Below, one piece after another: positions 13,969 through 24,717 of a DNA stretch of 64,000 nucleotides. This DNA comes from Cyathus striatus (lineage: Eukaryota > Basidiomycota > Agaricomycetes > Agaricales > Nidulariaceae), in assembly GCA_025738555.1 (NCBI GenBank), contig JAOVFP010000016.1:2604001-2668000 (forward strand), written 5' to 3'. Numbering within the stretch: the first letter of the stretch is position 1; each line of letters begins with the position of its first letter. The notes beneath the pieces are model-generated. The model had not been told where the DNA came from and searched no databases. It was given only the letters and a program-made list of their open reading frames with translations. A program made the position numbers and the translations under genes.

Positions 13969-15655
13969 CTATGTTGGAGAAATCTTATTCTTAACATCTA
14001 ACATCCTACACAGCGCCTCCGTCTGCGGATTCGCATAATACGGCGGCTGCACGCCTGCCTTCGACTGTCCAGGCCCTGGAGCAATCATCTCAAATCTCTG
14101 CCATTCGCCCACAGGAATTCTCCCTTCCGTATCAACTTTGACGTTGTCCTTGACCCAGGCGAGGGAGGTGGCAACGAGCGCGCGTGCCTCCGATTCGGGT
14201 GGGAATGCGGGCTGGTGTTTGGTGCGAGAGAAGAAGGGCTGGAACGCGCGCGTTATTGCCAGCCATTCCGGGTCGAGGTACAGCTGCGGTGTTGTGGGAG
14301 TGGTGGTGGTAGGAGGGTCGGAGGAAGGGATATCGACAACCTAGAATAAAACGTAACTTAAGTTGGATAGGTTGAGGAGTGTGCCAATGGACCGACCTCG
14401 ATGAATCGTCGTCTCGGAAGACATTTATCTAGTGACAAGAAGTTCGTTTCGGTGCGGATTATGGTGGGTGGATCGTCGTGGACTTTATCCGGGTTGGTTG
14501 GTGGTACTGGTATCACCGTAGGTATAGCCTTATTCCCGGTTGATCTTTCAGCTCCAGCTGTAGACGCATCCTTAAATTTATCGTCCACGATCTTAATCTC
14601 ATCCGGATTGTCTTCCTTGGCCGCCTTCGCCTCCCTATCGCGGACCTGGACCACTTTCTCGTGCACAACAACAGCCTCAAACTTCACATGCATATGCGCC
14701 GCAAACCACCACCGAGGCTTCAAATTCCTAAGAAGGCCCATCAGTGGTGGGGAGCCTAGCTCCCCCTTCTGTATGTCCTCTCGAAAATGAGGTTTTTGGC
14801 GCAGAAGGGAGCGGGTATCACCGTATTTGTCGATTTGGTTGGGCCAGTCGTGCGAAAGGAATACGTCGGGGGATGTGAGCTGATAGGTTAGGTATAAGTA
14901 AAGAAGGGTGAAGGAGTGAAGAAGGGAAGAGGGACGAACGAGAGATAACTTGCGCACGCAGAATTCGCGCGTATGGTAGATGCTTCGCATGGTCCCGTTG
15001 TCGTACGGCGGTTTCTCGTAGTGGCCTATTGAGAGTTAGTTTACGATGGAGAGATGGGGAGGGAAGAAGGACCTAGCCGAAAGTCATGCTTCTTGAATAT
15101 CCCTGACGAGCCTGCGATTCGTAGACCGTTCAGCTGTATGCAACCTGCTAGGCCGAGGAAGTAGATGTTGGGAGCTAGCCATCCGCCGTGGTATCTATAT
15201 TATATACATGTCAGATGTTTTCCTGGAGAGCAAGAGGAACAGGGTGCACACAGTTCAAAGAGATAGTTCGACGCTTCGTGGTTCCCTCCAATGACAATCG
15301 TCAAAACGGGAGCAACCTTCTCTCCGGTATAATATCTATTTCAAACACAAACTACCCCATTATCTTAACTGCACCACTTCATAACCATGCAACTACGCAC
15401 TTGTGAAAGTCATGCATAGCTCTATACTTGACCGGGCATGCCATCACCTCTAGATCAGCTTCATTACGCATGGCTTGAAAGTCGCCGCAGATGAGCAACG
15501 CGTCAATTTTGTACCCATTTTGGGCTTCGAGGTTGGCGATTTCGGAATAGATGGCATCGAGCTCGCCATGGCAGCATCCTTCGACTGCGATCTGATTAGG
15601 GATGAGATGGTGGGGTTGAGGATTGGCTGAGGATGGGTGGGATGCTTACTTTCAT
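13969..15655 (-). CDS. DBR1: RNA lariat debranching enzyme Dbr1
   Basis: Dbr1 hydrolyses the 2'-5' branch of excised intron lariats in the nucleus. The first exon is only ATG-AAA (15655-15650), followed by an intron and then [15 protein letters not shown]. Metallophosphoesterase motifs are all present: [34 protein letters not shown] and [11 protein letters not shown]. The C-terminal lariat-debranching domain ends [16 protein letters not shown], and the last exon continues to [10 protein letters not shown] before the stop at 13969. It looks intact. A high density of introns in an intron-turnover gene is simply the norm in this genome. Confidence 0.9.
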
Positions 15656-15816
15656 GCTTGGTCGATGCTTGGTGGCTGTCGCGTAACGCCGACTCGCGTT
15701 CTGGAGATTGGTTACATAATTGCTCTTCGTTGAGGACCGTCCCCACAAGGTCCAACTTGCACATCTGGCCACGTTCCATAATAACATTTAAAGCTGGGGG
15801 ATTACTTGATGGATAG

Positions 15817-16112
15817 CAGAGGTCGACGTTCAAACGTTCACCAGCACTCCACGAGAGCGTTCATTTAGCGCTTATTCTCGAAGAACATCGAGTCATCCCA
15901 CCGCGTCCCGAACTTCTGTCTTTGTCGCATCCGATGGTATTACAGTGACCGAGGAAGTCTATGGCCTAGTCATCTACATCGAAGGTGCCTACTGCGAATG
16001 GAGCAATGCGAAAACCGACAAGTGTGTAGCTAACTTCAGAACACGGGCTATTAAGTTAAAGCTATGATTGTGGTATTGTAGACTCGGAGCACCGGGTGCC
16101 TTGGAACTGTAG
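15817..16112 (+). CDS. Possible last two exons of an unidentified gene
   Basis: After an acceptor AG at 15815-15816 the plus strand stays open and reads like protein: SRRTSSHPTASRTSVFVASD, GITVTEEVYGLVIYIEGAY. A GTGTGT donor at 16022 and an acceptor at 16081 join to a short exon ending KLGAPGALEL-stop at 16112. No upstream exon or start could be found: the sequence immediately upstream has stops and overlaps the DBR1 promoter. It may be the tail of a broken gene. The product is not recognised. Confidence 0.3.
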
Positions 16113-16615
16113 TGAGTACTTATTGGCTTGAAAACTAGCAATACTTATTGTTGTGTACTTAAGCAATGGGCTAGAAAGCATCACCGACTGAACGGTTTCT
16201 TTTACCATCCCAGTACCAAGTACTTATAGGCCCGTCACGCTAATCCTCGCGTCAACCGTAGTCCGTACTCGACTTCATGGGTCTGTCGACTGTAACGCAA
16301 CTCACCCGCTGCCAGGGGCCGCTGGACTCGAATGTAATGCTAATGCACACTACATAGCGTCATCTAAAACGCGATGTCATATCCCAAATCCCAAACGCTT
16401 TCGACTTGCCAAGCTTGTAACATGCTAACCACGAGTTCTTTCCTTTTCCTCTCCCACTGTTCCTCCATCTTATGCCTCTCCGAAAACCTCATTCTTCTCA
16501 CACGTTTACTCTCTCTGATTTACCCTTTATCTGTCCTTTCAATCTGGCACACTGGTGATGAAGGTGGTGCGCAAGTTGCATTTTTGGTTTGTGCGTGTGT
16601 AGTACACACACTGCT

Positions 16616-16748
16616 AAGTGCCAAACACCTCAAACCATTTGAGCTCAACCCAAACAACAGGATCGACTGTAGCCTTTTGGCAACGTTGACTTGCTACTAA
16701 GTATACCCGACGACGACTCTCCAGCTGCTAGGCCTCAAGGTCATTGCG
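16616..16748 (-). repeat. Left arm of a diverged inverted repeat
   Basis: Read on the minus strand it matches 19380-19532 on the plus strand: CGCAATGACCTTGAGGCC, then GCTGGAGAGTCGTCGTCGGG, TATACTTAGTA, GATCCTG and GAGCTCAAA, down to GGCACTT. The two arms differ by substitutions and one or two indels. They flank the secreted Lys-rich gene in opposite orientation. Confidence 0.75.
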
Positions 16749-17818
16749 TAACTCTATTCTTCAAGTTCGTACAAAATTCAAAGTTACATGTCCGGGACCA
16801 ACTCCTCTACTTATTATGCCATCCACGTTTTCCTTCTTTCTCGTTCACTTCGCCTTTATCACTCTCCGCATCTGAGTGATTGGCATTCCAGTGGAAGTTC
16901 TAGAAAGTTCACAGTCCCTCTTGCGCATATCAATTTTTTTGAGGCGGGTGCGCTGCCAGGATTTATTTAGGATTCCACTTCTGGTTACGCCGATTGTAGA
17001 CGCCTACTTGCCAAGGTTTTTGGTGCTGTCAGTATCCAGCGCGTCAATCCACTGTCAATGCTCACATCAGTCAATACGTGACCGACCCCGACGATCTTTT
17101 GATGTTATGTTGTATTCTACTATTCTCTGATGTATGACTGAGAAGTTGACGGATCAAAATAGCGTCAAACACTACTGTATTCCGCTGCTCCCCGCTATGC
17201 AAGCGCCGTCAGTATCCCAACCCAAGATGTTGCGACAGCCTTTGATGTTAGTCTTGAGTTTGCGATGTTCAAATCTTGCTACTCCGGTTCAGTCCGGTTT
17301 TCTCTGAACTCCAGACCGAACTTGCGTTCGGTTCAACCAAATTTTAGAACCTTGAACTGAACGGGTTCGTGGTAAGTTTGTAAAATATACGTACCATCCT
17401 AAGTATAAGATAATTAACATTGATTCACATAGTCACAGTAGTGCGAATGGTCTTTCGTACAATCTTTGTCTCAACGTACACAGCATATCTTCATATCCTA
17501 TTCCGAGTATCCCCCTGTATCGCAATAATTTCTTCCACCCTGGATTGGATAAAGAAATGATGGAACGAACATCATGAGACAGGCTCCGTGTATGATTTGA
17601 GTGTGATACGGTTATGGTTTCTCAATAGCTGTATAAAATGGGCGTGATAAAGTTGTGGTATCACCAGAGCTGAGCTCCCATACCCATACCCTAGTGCAAA
17701 GCAGGCCTTTGCACGCAGTACGCTTCACGCTCAATCGCTTGTACCTCACGTTCTAGGTTAGTGCGCGAATTTTCGTATACTTAGGGTATGTTGTTGATAT
17801 ATTTGAATTTTAGAAATA

Positions 17819-19321
17819 ATGAAAGTCTCTTCACTTACGCTTACCATCCTGGGGTCGTTACTGCTTGTCTCTGGTGCTCCCTTGCCTGGTGATGATACTG
17901 ATTCATCCGCCGGAACAAGCTCTCAGGCACAGAAACAACAATCCGCGGCTGCGAGCTTCTGGGGAAAGAAAATAGATACAATAAAGAAGCCTCCTCCTGG
18001 TCCACCTGTGGTTGCACAACCTATCGTACCTCCCTCATACGGAGGGCACAAGGATTCAGTTGGAAAAAAACTTACTTCAGGTGATGTTAAGAGGTTTAGG
18101 AGCAACAGCGATGTCAAACCGGTAAGTTTTTACTAAATATTCAATGCCGCGAATGTAGTTAACAGCTTGTCTTTGACATTATAGGAAGGTCATCCAGCTG
18201 TATTTGTAGGGACAGATCCAAGTTCTGATCAACACGTTCATGTACTGCCCATGACTCATGACCCCCCGCAATCATGGGAGAAGGAGCACATCAAGGATGC
18301 GAAAGCAACATTCAACGTTCCCGGAGTTGATGACAGGACCAAGATTTATATGAAGCCCAAGAAAACTTCTCCTGGAAACCTTCAACCTTGGGAATACAAC
18401 GGCTTGACCAATCACCAAGTGTCCTCTGACGACATGAAAGATATTAAGAATGCAATGGTGTGCACAAGGGCTAATGGAGGATCGTGAGTGTTTTAAGTTT
18501 GAGTCGGTTTATCGTACTAATAATGATGATGTAGATGTGCATATAGGCCTGGAACAAATAAAGGCGCAGCTACTCGTGGAGGCTTGCCTGTAAAGGGTAG
18601 TGTTGCCCTTCCGGCGCAGAAAGTTGGCGGTGCACGAGTAGCGACGAAGCAAAGTGCTGGGTCGAAAGCGTCTACCAAATCTGCAGTTGGTAAATCTGGC
18701 GGCTCGACGCGGGCTAAGAGTCTTGGGAAGAACGTTTCCGGTGCTCCTTCTGTTAAAGGAGGCAAGTCTAACGTGAAGCCTGTATCCCCAGCGAGGGGGG
18801 TTACCGGGAAGTCATCCACCACCAAGCCGACTTCCAGGAAAGCTAGTACGCCAGGGAGAGCAGGTACCAACAAACCCAAGCCCAAGATCACTTCTTCCAG
18901 AAACTCCGCCTCTGTCGCTCAGAAGGGTGGAAAGACTAGCAATGCAGTGAAGAAGTCCACGGTCAGACCTGTTGCTCATGGTACTAAATCCACCAGGGCC
19001 GCTTCTGCAAAGGGGCTGTCGCGAAATGGGCAGGGGAGTAAGCAAGCCAAAGCTGGAGTGAAATCTACTGCCAAGGCTCCTGTTCGAGCTGCGAAAGCTC
19101 CTTCGAAGCAGGCGTCCAGTAAACAGACCACGAGGCAAGGTGGTAAAGCTCCAGTGAGCAAAAAACCCAGTGTTAAAGCAGCTGCAAAGGCGCCGGTGAA
19201 AGCGCAGGTTACTAGGCAAGGTGGTAAAACTTCTGCGGCAGCAAAGCCTGTTCCTCCCAAGGTTGCGGCAAAAGCTCCTGCACAAGCTGCGAGACCTGTA
19301 GTTAAGAAGGGGGGTAAGTGA
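17819..19321 (+). CDS. Predicted secreted protein with a Lys/Ala/Ser-rich, histone-H1-like tail
   Basis: Three exons, 17819-18121, 18185-18483 and 18535-19321, join in frame to 462 residues. The first 20 residues (MKVSSLTLTILGSLLLVSGA) are a clear signal peptide. Residues about 20-200 form a unique part with HVHVLPMTHDPPQSWEKEH and WEYNGLTNHQVSSDDMK. A cysteine pair (MVCTRANGGSCAYRPG) lies at the exon 2/3 junction. From about residue 215 to the end the protein is strongly basic and low-complexity, with repeated TRQGGK and KAPV blocks and the composition of a linker-histone tail. A secreted polybasic tail could bind acidic polymers (DNA, polysaccharide, cell wall); this is inference. I know no family for it. 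It lies between inverted repeats, with a 30-bp palindrome 22 bp after the stop. Confidence 0.75.
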
Positions 19322-19343
19322 GGACATAAAAGTCGTAGTGAAC

Positions 19344-19373
19344 ATGTATTACTAGCATGATCTAGCAATACAT
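19344..19373 (+). repeat. 30-bp palindrome downstream of the Lys-rich gene
   Basis: The arms ATGTATTACTAG and CTAGCAATACAT pair with one A-C mismatch around a 6-nt loop (CATGAT). The same element, with one substitution, occurs at 30043-30072. It lies 22 bp after a stop codon, so it may form a 3' UTR hairpin, or it may be the tip of a small inverted-repeat element. Confidence 0.8.
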
Positions 19374-19379
19374 CCGTTG

Positions 19380-19532
19380 CGCAATGACCTTGAGGCCAAG
19401 CAGCTGGAGAGTCGTCGTCGGGTATACTTAGTAACAACTTCTTGGCAACTTCAAGTCAACGTCACAGTTCACTGCCAACAGCTGATCCTGTCGTTCGTGT
19501 CGAGCTCAAACGATTCGAGGCGTTCGGCACTT
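19380..19532 (+). repeat. Right arm of the diverged inverted repeat
   Basis: Counterpart of 16616-16748. It begins six bases after the 30-bp palindrome and ends at GGCACTT. Confidence 0.75.
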
Positions 19533-19758
19533 GCCAATATACTGTCGTTTGATGGGTGTTGCAAATAATTTTAGTTGCGACATCATCTCCACATCTCCAC
19601 ATCGCACGCACACCATGCATATACGAGTGTATACGAGAAACAGTGTCGATGTTTCCGATCAGGGGCTGATTGTAGGCGAGCTCCGTATCGCTTACGGTGA
19701 CAACACCGAGCACTGATGGAGCCGCCGTGTTTACTTACATGTTGCTTTTATTTGACAT

Positions 19759-20080
19759 CAGGCTCCTAAAACCAGCACTCTCGTATCTCGCAACAACCTC
19801 CTTAGGTAAACAAGGGCAAATATTTGCTTAAGGCAAATAAACCTAAGGAGGTTGTGCTCGATAGAGCGGCTGGCATAAGTGGTCACCGAAGTTTCCCCGC
19901 GGACCCTTTCCATCAACAGGGAAATCGACGGCGGGGCATGCCGCATTCCCACCTCATACCTATGTACTTGCGCTCATGAACACCAACTATCTACAATTAT
20001 TTGAGCCTCATACTCTCCGTGTACTTATTCTCAAACGCACAAATAATTTAATTTTGGTCTTTCTTTGTTGATTGCAGTAA
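19759..20080 (+). repeat. Left terminal inverted repeat of the MULE-like element
   Basis: 322 bp. It contains an internal hairpin: ACAACCTCCTTAGGT at 19793-19807 pairs perfectly with 19841-19855. It retains CpG at eight positions where the right arm has TpG or CpA. Confidence 0.9.
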
Positions 20081-21048
20081 TAGTATTTGTATTATGAAGT
20101 AATAAAATATACTGGATGTGTCGAAATTACCAGCCTACATATACTTATATGAATTGAAGTGAAAGATAAAAAATAAAGCAGGTACTGTTGGATATGCAAA
20201 CACCTCCAAGTTCGACTCGCACTCCTGTTTTTCATTAGACCACGCCTGCTTATATTCACTCAGCAACCACCACCTCGCCACCAAGGTCATATGATCATCG
20301 CACAGCAAGGTAATATATTGTATATATTGTATCTCTCTATGTTTCACTATACTGCCCTGTGTTTTATTCTAATACTTTATTATCTTGTACTATTGCTGTG
20401 CTGCACAGCACACTCTGTGCCACACACATTCCCTCCTATGTAGTTTACTCCTTTATCTAGGAGTAAAGGACTCATAATGTATATAAGCCCATGTACTTTA
20501 GCTAGTACACCTCAGCAATTGTTCATGACACTGAGGTAAGTTTCTTACTTGTAGTGGTGTTGGGGTCCGGTTCCGTCTGGTTGTTATGTACCAATTCTCT
20601 TCCTGCTTAGAAGTGGTTGCGAAGACACCTGGTGTCACGGGTGAAAGTTGATTTCACATAATGACATGAATACAGCTAAATCACTCAAAGATAGAAAAGC
20701 AAACACTTAGAAAACTTAATAATACCTTAACAAACAACACTTAATATGCACTTCTATTTCACTATTAATCAGGAAAACCATACACAAGTAACTAATCAAT
20801 ACACTAACAAATAAAGCTACATAAACACTAATAGTCCATCACCAATCAGAACAATTATACACAAACAAGTAACTACAATACCAGCTCATTATTAATCAAG
20901 ATAAACATATACAAATACTTAGTCATACTACTGGACCAGCACTAATCAGAATAAATATCATCATACAACAACTACACCAAGACTAATATGTACAAACAAT
21001 TATACCCTGTACAAAATAAGAAAGCCTTCAGGTATGAACAACAGAGCA

Positions 21049-21160
21049 CCATTGTTCTCAAGAGCTATTAATAGCACAACCATTGTGCTAAATATACCCA
21101 TTGTTCTTTCAAGTACTATTAATAGCATTTCTATTGTGCTAAATATACCCATTGTCTAAG
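21049..21160 (+). repeat. Two tandem copies of a roughly 60-bp unit
   Basis: The unit contains CCATTGTTCT, CTATTAATAGCA and ATTGTGCTAAATATACCC, twice in direct order. It lies inside the LTR-type insertion. Confidence 0.6.
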
Positions 21161-21476
21161 ATGCTGACTCATGCATCCTAAATTGGAGAACAATGGAGAA
21201 AAGGATGACTCATACTTTCCCCAGTTGGAGAACAATGGGAAAGTAGGTGTGGGATATGATTAGTCAGCAGGAGGGTAAAAGGCATATAAGGAAGAGGAAT
21301 TGGCCTGTAGAATTAACAACTTATACCTAGTTTACATTTGTTTGTATCCCTTTGCAGTTGTAGCACACAACCCTTACCTACTAAATATAACCTATATACT
21401 TCCTCTCTACCCAGTACACGTATTGTCAGAGTCACATATAAAGCGTCAACAGTAAAGTGTGAAACTAATTTGTATT

Positions 21477-21706
21477 ATTTGTGTCTACTCAGATAGTAAG
21501 GCACCGTATCTTCGTAAAGTAACAGCAGCAGCAGCATCATATTTTGTGTCCACTCAGATAGTAAGGCACCGTATCTTCGTAAAGTAACAGCAGCAGCAGC
21601 ATCGTATTTGTGTCCACTCAGATAGTGAAGCACCGTATCTTCATAAAGTAACAGCAGCAGCAGCATCATATTTGTGTCCACTCAGATAGTGAGACACCGT
21701 AACCTG
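21477..21706 (+). repeat. Minisatellite, about 3.5 copies of a 64-66 bp unit
   Basis: Each unit has GTGTCCACTCAGATAGT, CACCGTATCTTC and AACAGCAGCAGCAGCATC. The last copy is partial. Inside the LTR-type insertion. The leucine/alanine-rich minus-strand open frame here is a by-product of the CAG runs. Confidence 0.9.
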
Positions 21707-23062
21707 GTAAATTATATATGCGCCCCAGTTGTGAAGTAAGAAGTAGAAACCGTCAGGGACCTCAGCTCCACTTCAACCTTCAACATAATAGTGACCTATA
21801 TCTTCAGCCTACCCTTCACCTGCAAGCCCTTGCCACAATCCTAGTTGTTGTGCTTGCTATTCGCCTACTCTTCTAAACTTACCAACCTACCTCTACACTT
21901 AAATATACACCTGTGTTCATCACCAAACCTCTTGAGTTAAGGAGAATATCTACAAATAATATCCCCCAACACTCAGGTGCAAAGCACGAACAAAGTCACT
22001 TCCTGCTGACCACCTTAGATATTTATTATCTTAAACTGACACCGGAGGGTGTGGGAGAACTATAACGGAAACCCGAAGTGAGTACGGGTGCGGAAACGTA
22101 GAGTGGGAGTGTGGAAAGAACCGTGGCTTCAGCTTGTGTGCTGCGCCGCCTGGATATCCCCAGGGAATGGTTCATATTTCACAACAAACGATATCCAATG
22201 TAAGGAAACATTCCAGAGTACAAGAGAGGGCTTCGCCACTACACTAGGTAGCGGGAGAGAAACCCAAAGGAAAACCCGGAGCAGGTTTCGGAACTTAGAG
22301 TAGGAAGAAAGTGTACAGAGTTGATACAAATACTGAAGACTACCTATTACATCTGGAAGACTACTTATACTAAGTAGGAACCTGTAGATACGAATGTAGA
22401 AGTATTATACAAAGGACAAGTCAAAGGAGTAAGTAGGAAATGAAGTCTTGGCAAAGCGGAGTAGGGGCGCAAATGACGCGCTCAGAATGAAGAATAAGGA
22501 ACTAATCTACAAAGGCCATAATGAAACGTATAAGTAGGAATGGAAGAGAGGAGTAATAGAATGATGACGCAGTGAGGCCGTCATAAGAGAAAGTACGTAT
22601 CCGAAGTATCCAATAGAAAACCCGACGGGTTCGGGTACGTTCCCAGGCGGGAACGTCGGGAAGTGTAAACCCGAAGTGGGTACGTTCCGGGAACGGACCG
22701 GGTATGTTAGAAGGTCACGTGGGAACATCGGCACGATGTATCTGGACATGGATATAACACTGGTTCAGAGAATGTTTACTCTGAACCTGGAACTGGACCT
22801 GAGGTCTGGTTCAGGCCTTTTCACCAAACCTAGGACTGGACCTGAGGTTCAGGTTCTCTGCGGTCCAGTTCAGGTTCAGAGTGAGTTCAAACGTCGAACT
22901 GGACCAAAGGTAGGTTTTTTTTTTCAACTTATTTAGAAAATTAGTAGTGTAACGTTAATGATATTACTAGTACTACTTTTATTTCAGTAGTAATTCTCAT
23001 GTATTAAGAAATAGAAGTTAATCATATATTAACTACTTATGCCCACATACATGAAATATGAA

Positions 23063-23595
23063 CTAAAATTCGACATCATACTCATCCACAGGTGCAGAGG
23101 ATGCTGCATCAAGCTCAGCAATAAGAGCATCAATGCCCTCCGAGGCTTGCTGTGCAGCTGAAATATGACTGTTGCGATAAGCACTCTTCAAAATCTGGAG
23201 TGCACTGAAGATTTTTGATGTAAGGCTTCCATGTCGAGCAGCATCGGTGATTCCACCACCACTAAATGCTTGCTCCAATGGAGTCAAAGATCCCTGAATA
23301 GCTAGGTAGTCATGAGCTATGCGCTTCAGGGTGGGATATTTGGTATCACTTTGATTCTGAAATTCTGTGAGAACCGTGAATTATGATTTAAAAAAAGACT
23401 TACCCCCCACCAGCCAACAACATCATCCATCTTTTCAATCCCACTCTCAAGATAATGCTTCAGTTCATTTCGAGGACTTGAAGCACTCTTTTCTAACCAC
23501 TGGAAGGACTGTACAGTTTCAAAAAGGTAGGTCCCTCCATACTGACACATATGTGAGCTATTTTTATTTACATCTGCAATAGTATTATAAGTCAA
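23063..23595 (-). pseudogene. hAT transposase C-terminal remnant
   Basis: The minus strand encodes LESGIEKMDDVVGWWG, then a 39-nt intron-like gap with good splice signals, then DTKYPTLKRIAHDYLAIQGS, LTPLEQAFSGGG and a tail ending DEYDVEF at 23063. This is the hAT dimerisation region (WW...YPxLxxIAxDYLAI...S...FSxGG). The zinc-finger and catalytic core are missing, so it cannot be an active transposase. Confidence 0.75.
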
Positions 23596-24717
23596 TAAGT
23601 CACAAAGTTACAAAGCTACTCAATATACATACAATCATCCGAATGGCCAGATGAAGTCATTTCTGGTGAAATATAATGTGTCAAACTACAAAAAACAGTT
23701 AGATGAGCAGAGCGAAATAGAAATAAAAATACAACGTACAACTCTTTCAAGACATTTCATCCCTTCCTGATATTGTCGCTAGTGAGCAAACATAGGGAGA
23801 ATGAGAGGTGGAAGAGTGAGTGGGTGCAGAGAGAGAAGGGATACTATAACTGAAATTGAATCTTGAAGCTTGAAGCTCAAAGACGCAATGCAACGTGTTT
23901 GTAACATGCAGTCAAGGGCAAGATCATTCTGCTGACTCAGAGTCACAAGTCCTAGTCATGATCATGCCACTGGACACCAGATTTATCACTATATTTCTGC
24001 CAAAACAATAATGAAATACTACACTACATTACAGGTTCGAATGCATTTGAACACGTCCAGATGTGTTCAGAGTAAACTACAGTTTCAAGAACCTAGAACC
24101 AGACATGAGGTTTGGTTCTTCTTAGTAAGCCGAACTTTGGACCGAACATACATCCGGTTCTCGATGGGTTCGCATTTGAACCTAGGTTCGGAACCAAACC
24201 CCAACACCACTACTTACTTGTACATACTGAATCATTTACTTACAATTACCTAGTTAATTACTCTAAGTTTTCTTCAGGTACTATGTAGAGCAGGCATTCT
24301 GCCTGCATGGCAAAAATATGTTTTTTCATCTCCATTACCTCACTCCATACATACTGTTGCTTACTCATCATTTACCTCATGTAGCTTACCTACATAAATG
24401 TCATATGTACACTTCGAGAATGTCAGGTTACACTTACCCCCCAACTTCATCTCTCATGTGACCTCACTAGGATCTGAAGGGTTGGACAGATGTGCCACCC
24501 ACTCGCATATTTCTTTGTCGAGAGGATACTGTCAAGCCAATATCCTCCTCCACATACTACAGTGTGTACTCCACAGACAGTTAAACAACAGCCAAATAAG
24601 TGAATGCCAGTTAGCTGAAAGGCTCAGGCCTCAGGCTTCAAAGCTTCATATACATACTGTATTTAAAAGGTAAGTACTTTCATCAGTCACACTTGTAAGT
24701 CTATGAAAGTCAAGTAC

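Larger units (their letters stand above)
15656..17818. other. Intergenic with gene and repeat relics
   Basis: Holds the candidate exon pair at 15817-16112, the left inverted-repeat arm at 16616-16748 and, around 17275-17370, a GGTTC/GAACC-rich stretch resembling the subterminal repeats of the hAT element at 20552. No other coding region is supported. Confidence 0.5.
20582..22759. mobile_element. LTR-type insertion (solo LTR or LARD-like) nested in the hAT element
   Basis: The 2,178-bp insert begins TGTTAT and ends ATAACA (the TG...CA rule) and is flanked by the 5-bp duplication CTGGT (20577-20581 and 22760-22764). Excising it restores continuous hAT subterminal sequence. No gag or pol reading frames are visible and I could not find a second internal LTR, so a long solo LTR or a non-coding LTR element is most likely. 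It holds two tandem-repeat arrays. Confidence 0.65.
20552..24212. mobile_element. hAT-type element nested in the MULE-like element
   Basis: Terminal repeats TAGTGGTGTTGGGGT and reverse complement, flanked by a perfect 8-bp duplication CTTACTTG (20544-20551 and 24213-24220), the hAT hallmark. Removing the LTR-type insertion leaves about 1.48 kb. Subterminal regions (22760-22920 and 24040-24200) are dense in GGTTC/GAACC motifs. It encodes only the C-terminal part of a hAT transposase on the minus strand, so it is an internally deleted derivative. Confidence 0.85.

Noticed and set aside
18584..19345. Cys/Arg-rich and Gly/Leu-rich frames opposite the Lys-rich gene.
   Set aside because: Antisense shadows of a Lys/Ala/Ser-rich coding sequence; the sense frame has a signal peptide and consistent splice sites.
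16691..19437. Repeated peptide MLLSIPDDDSPAA...PQGHC on opposite strands.
   Set aside because: It is a translation of the inverted repeat arms at 16616 and 19380, not a gene pair.
21475..21681. Leucine/alanine-rich small protein on the minus strand.
   Set aside because: It is produced by a CAG-rich minisatellite with a unit near 65 bp; the frame shifts between units.
20582..22759. CRISPR-like or phage-related reading of the regularly spaced repeats.
   Set aside because: The units are contiguous tandem repeats inside a eukaryotic LTR-type insertion, with no unique spacers.
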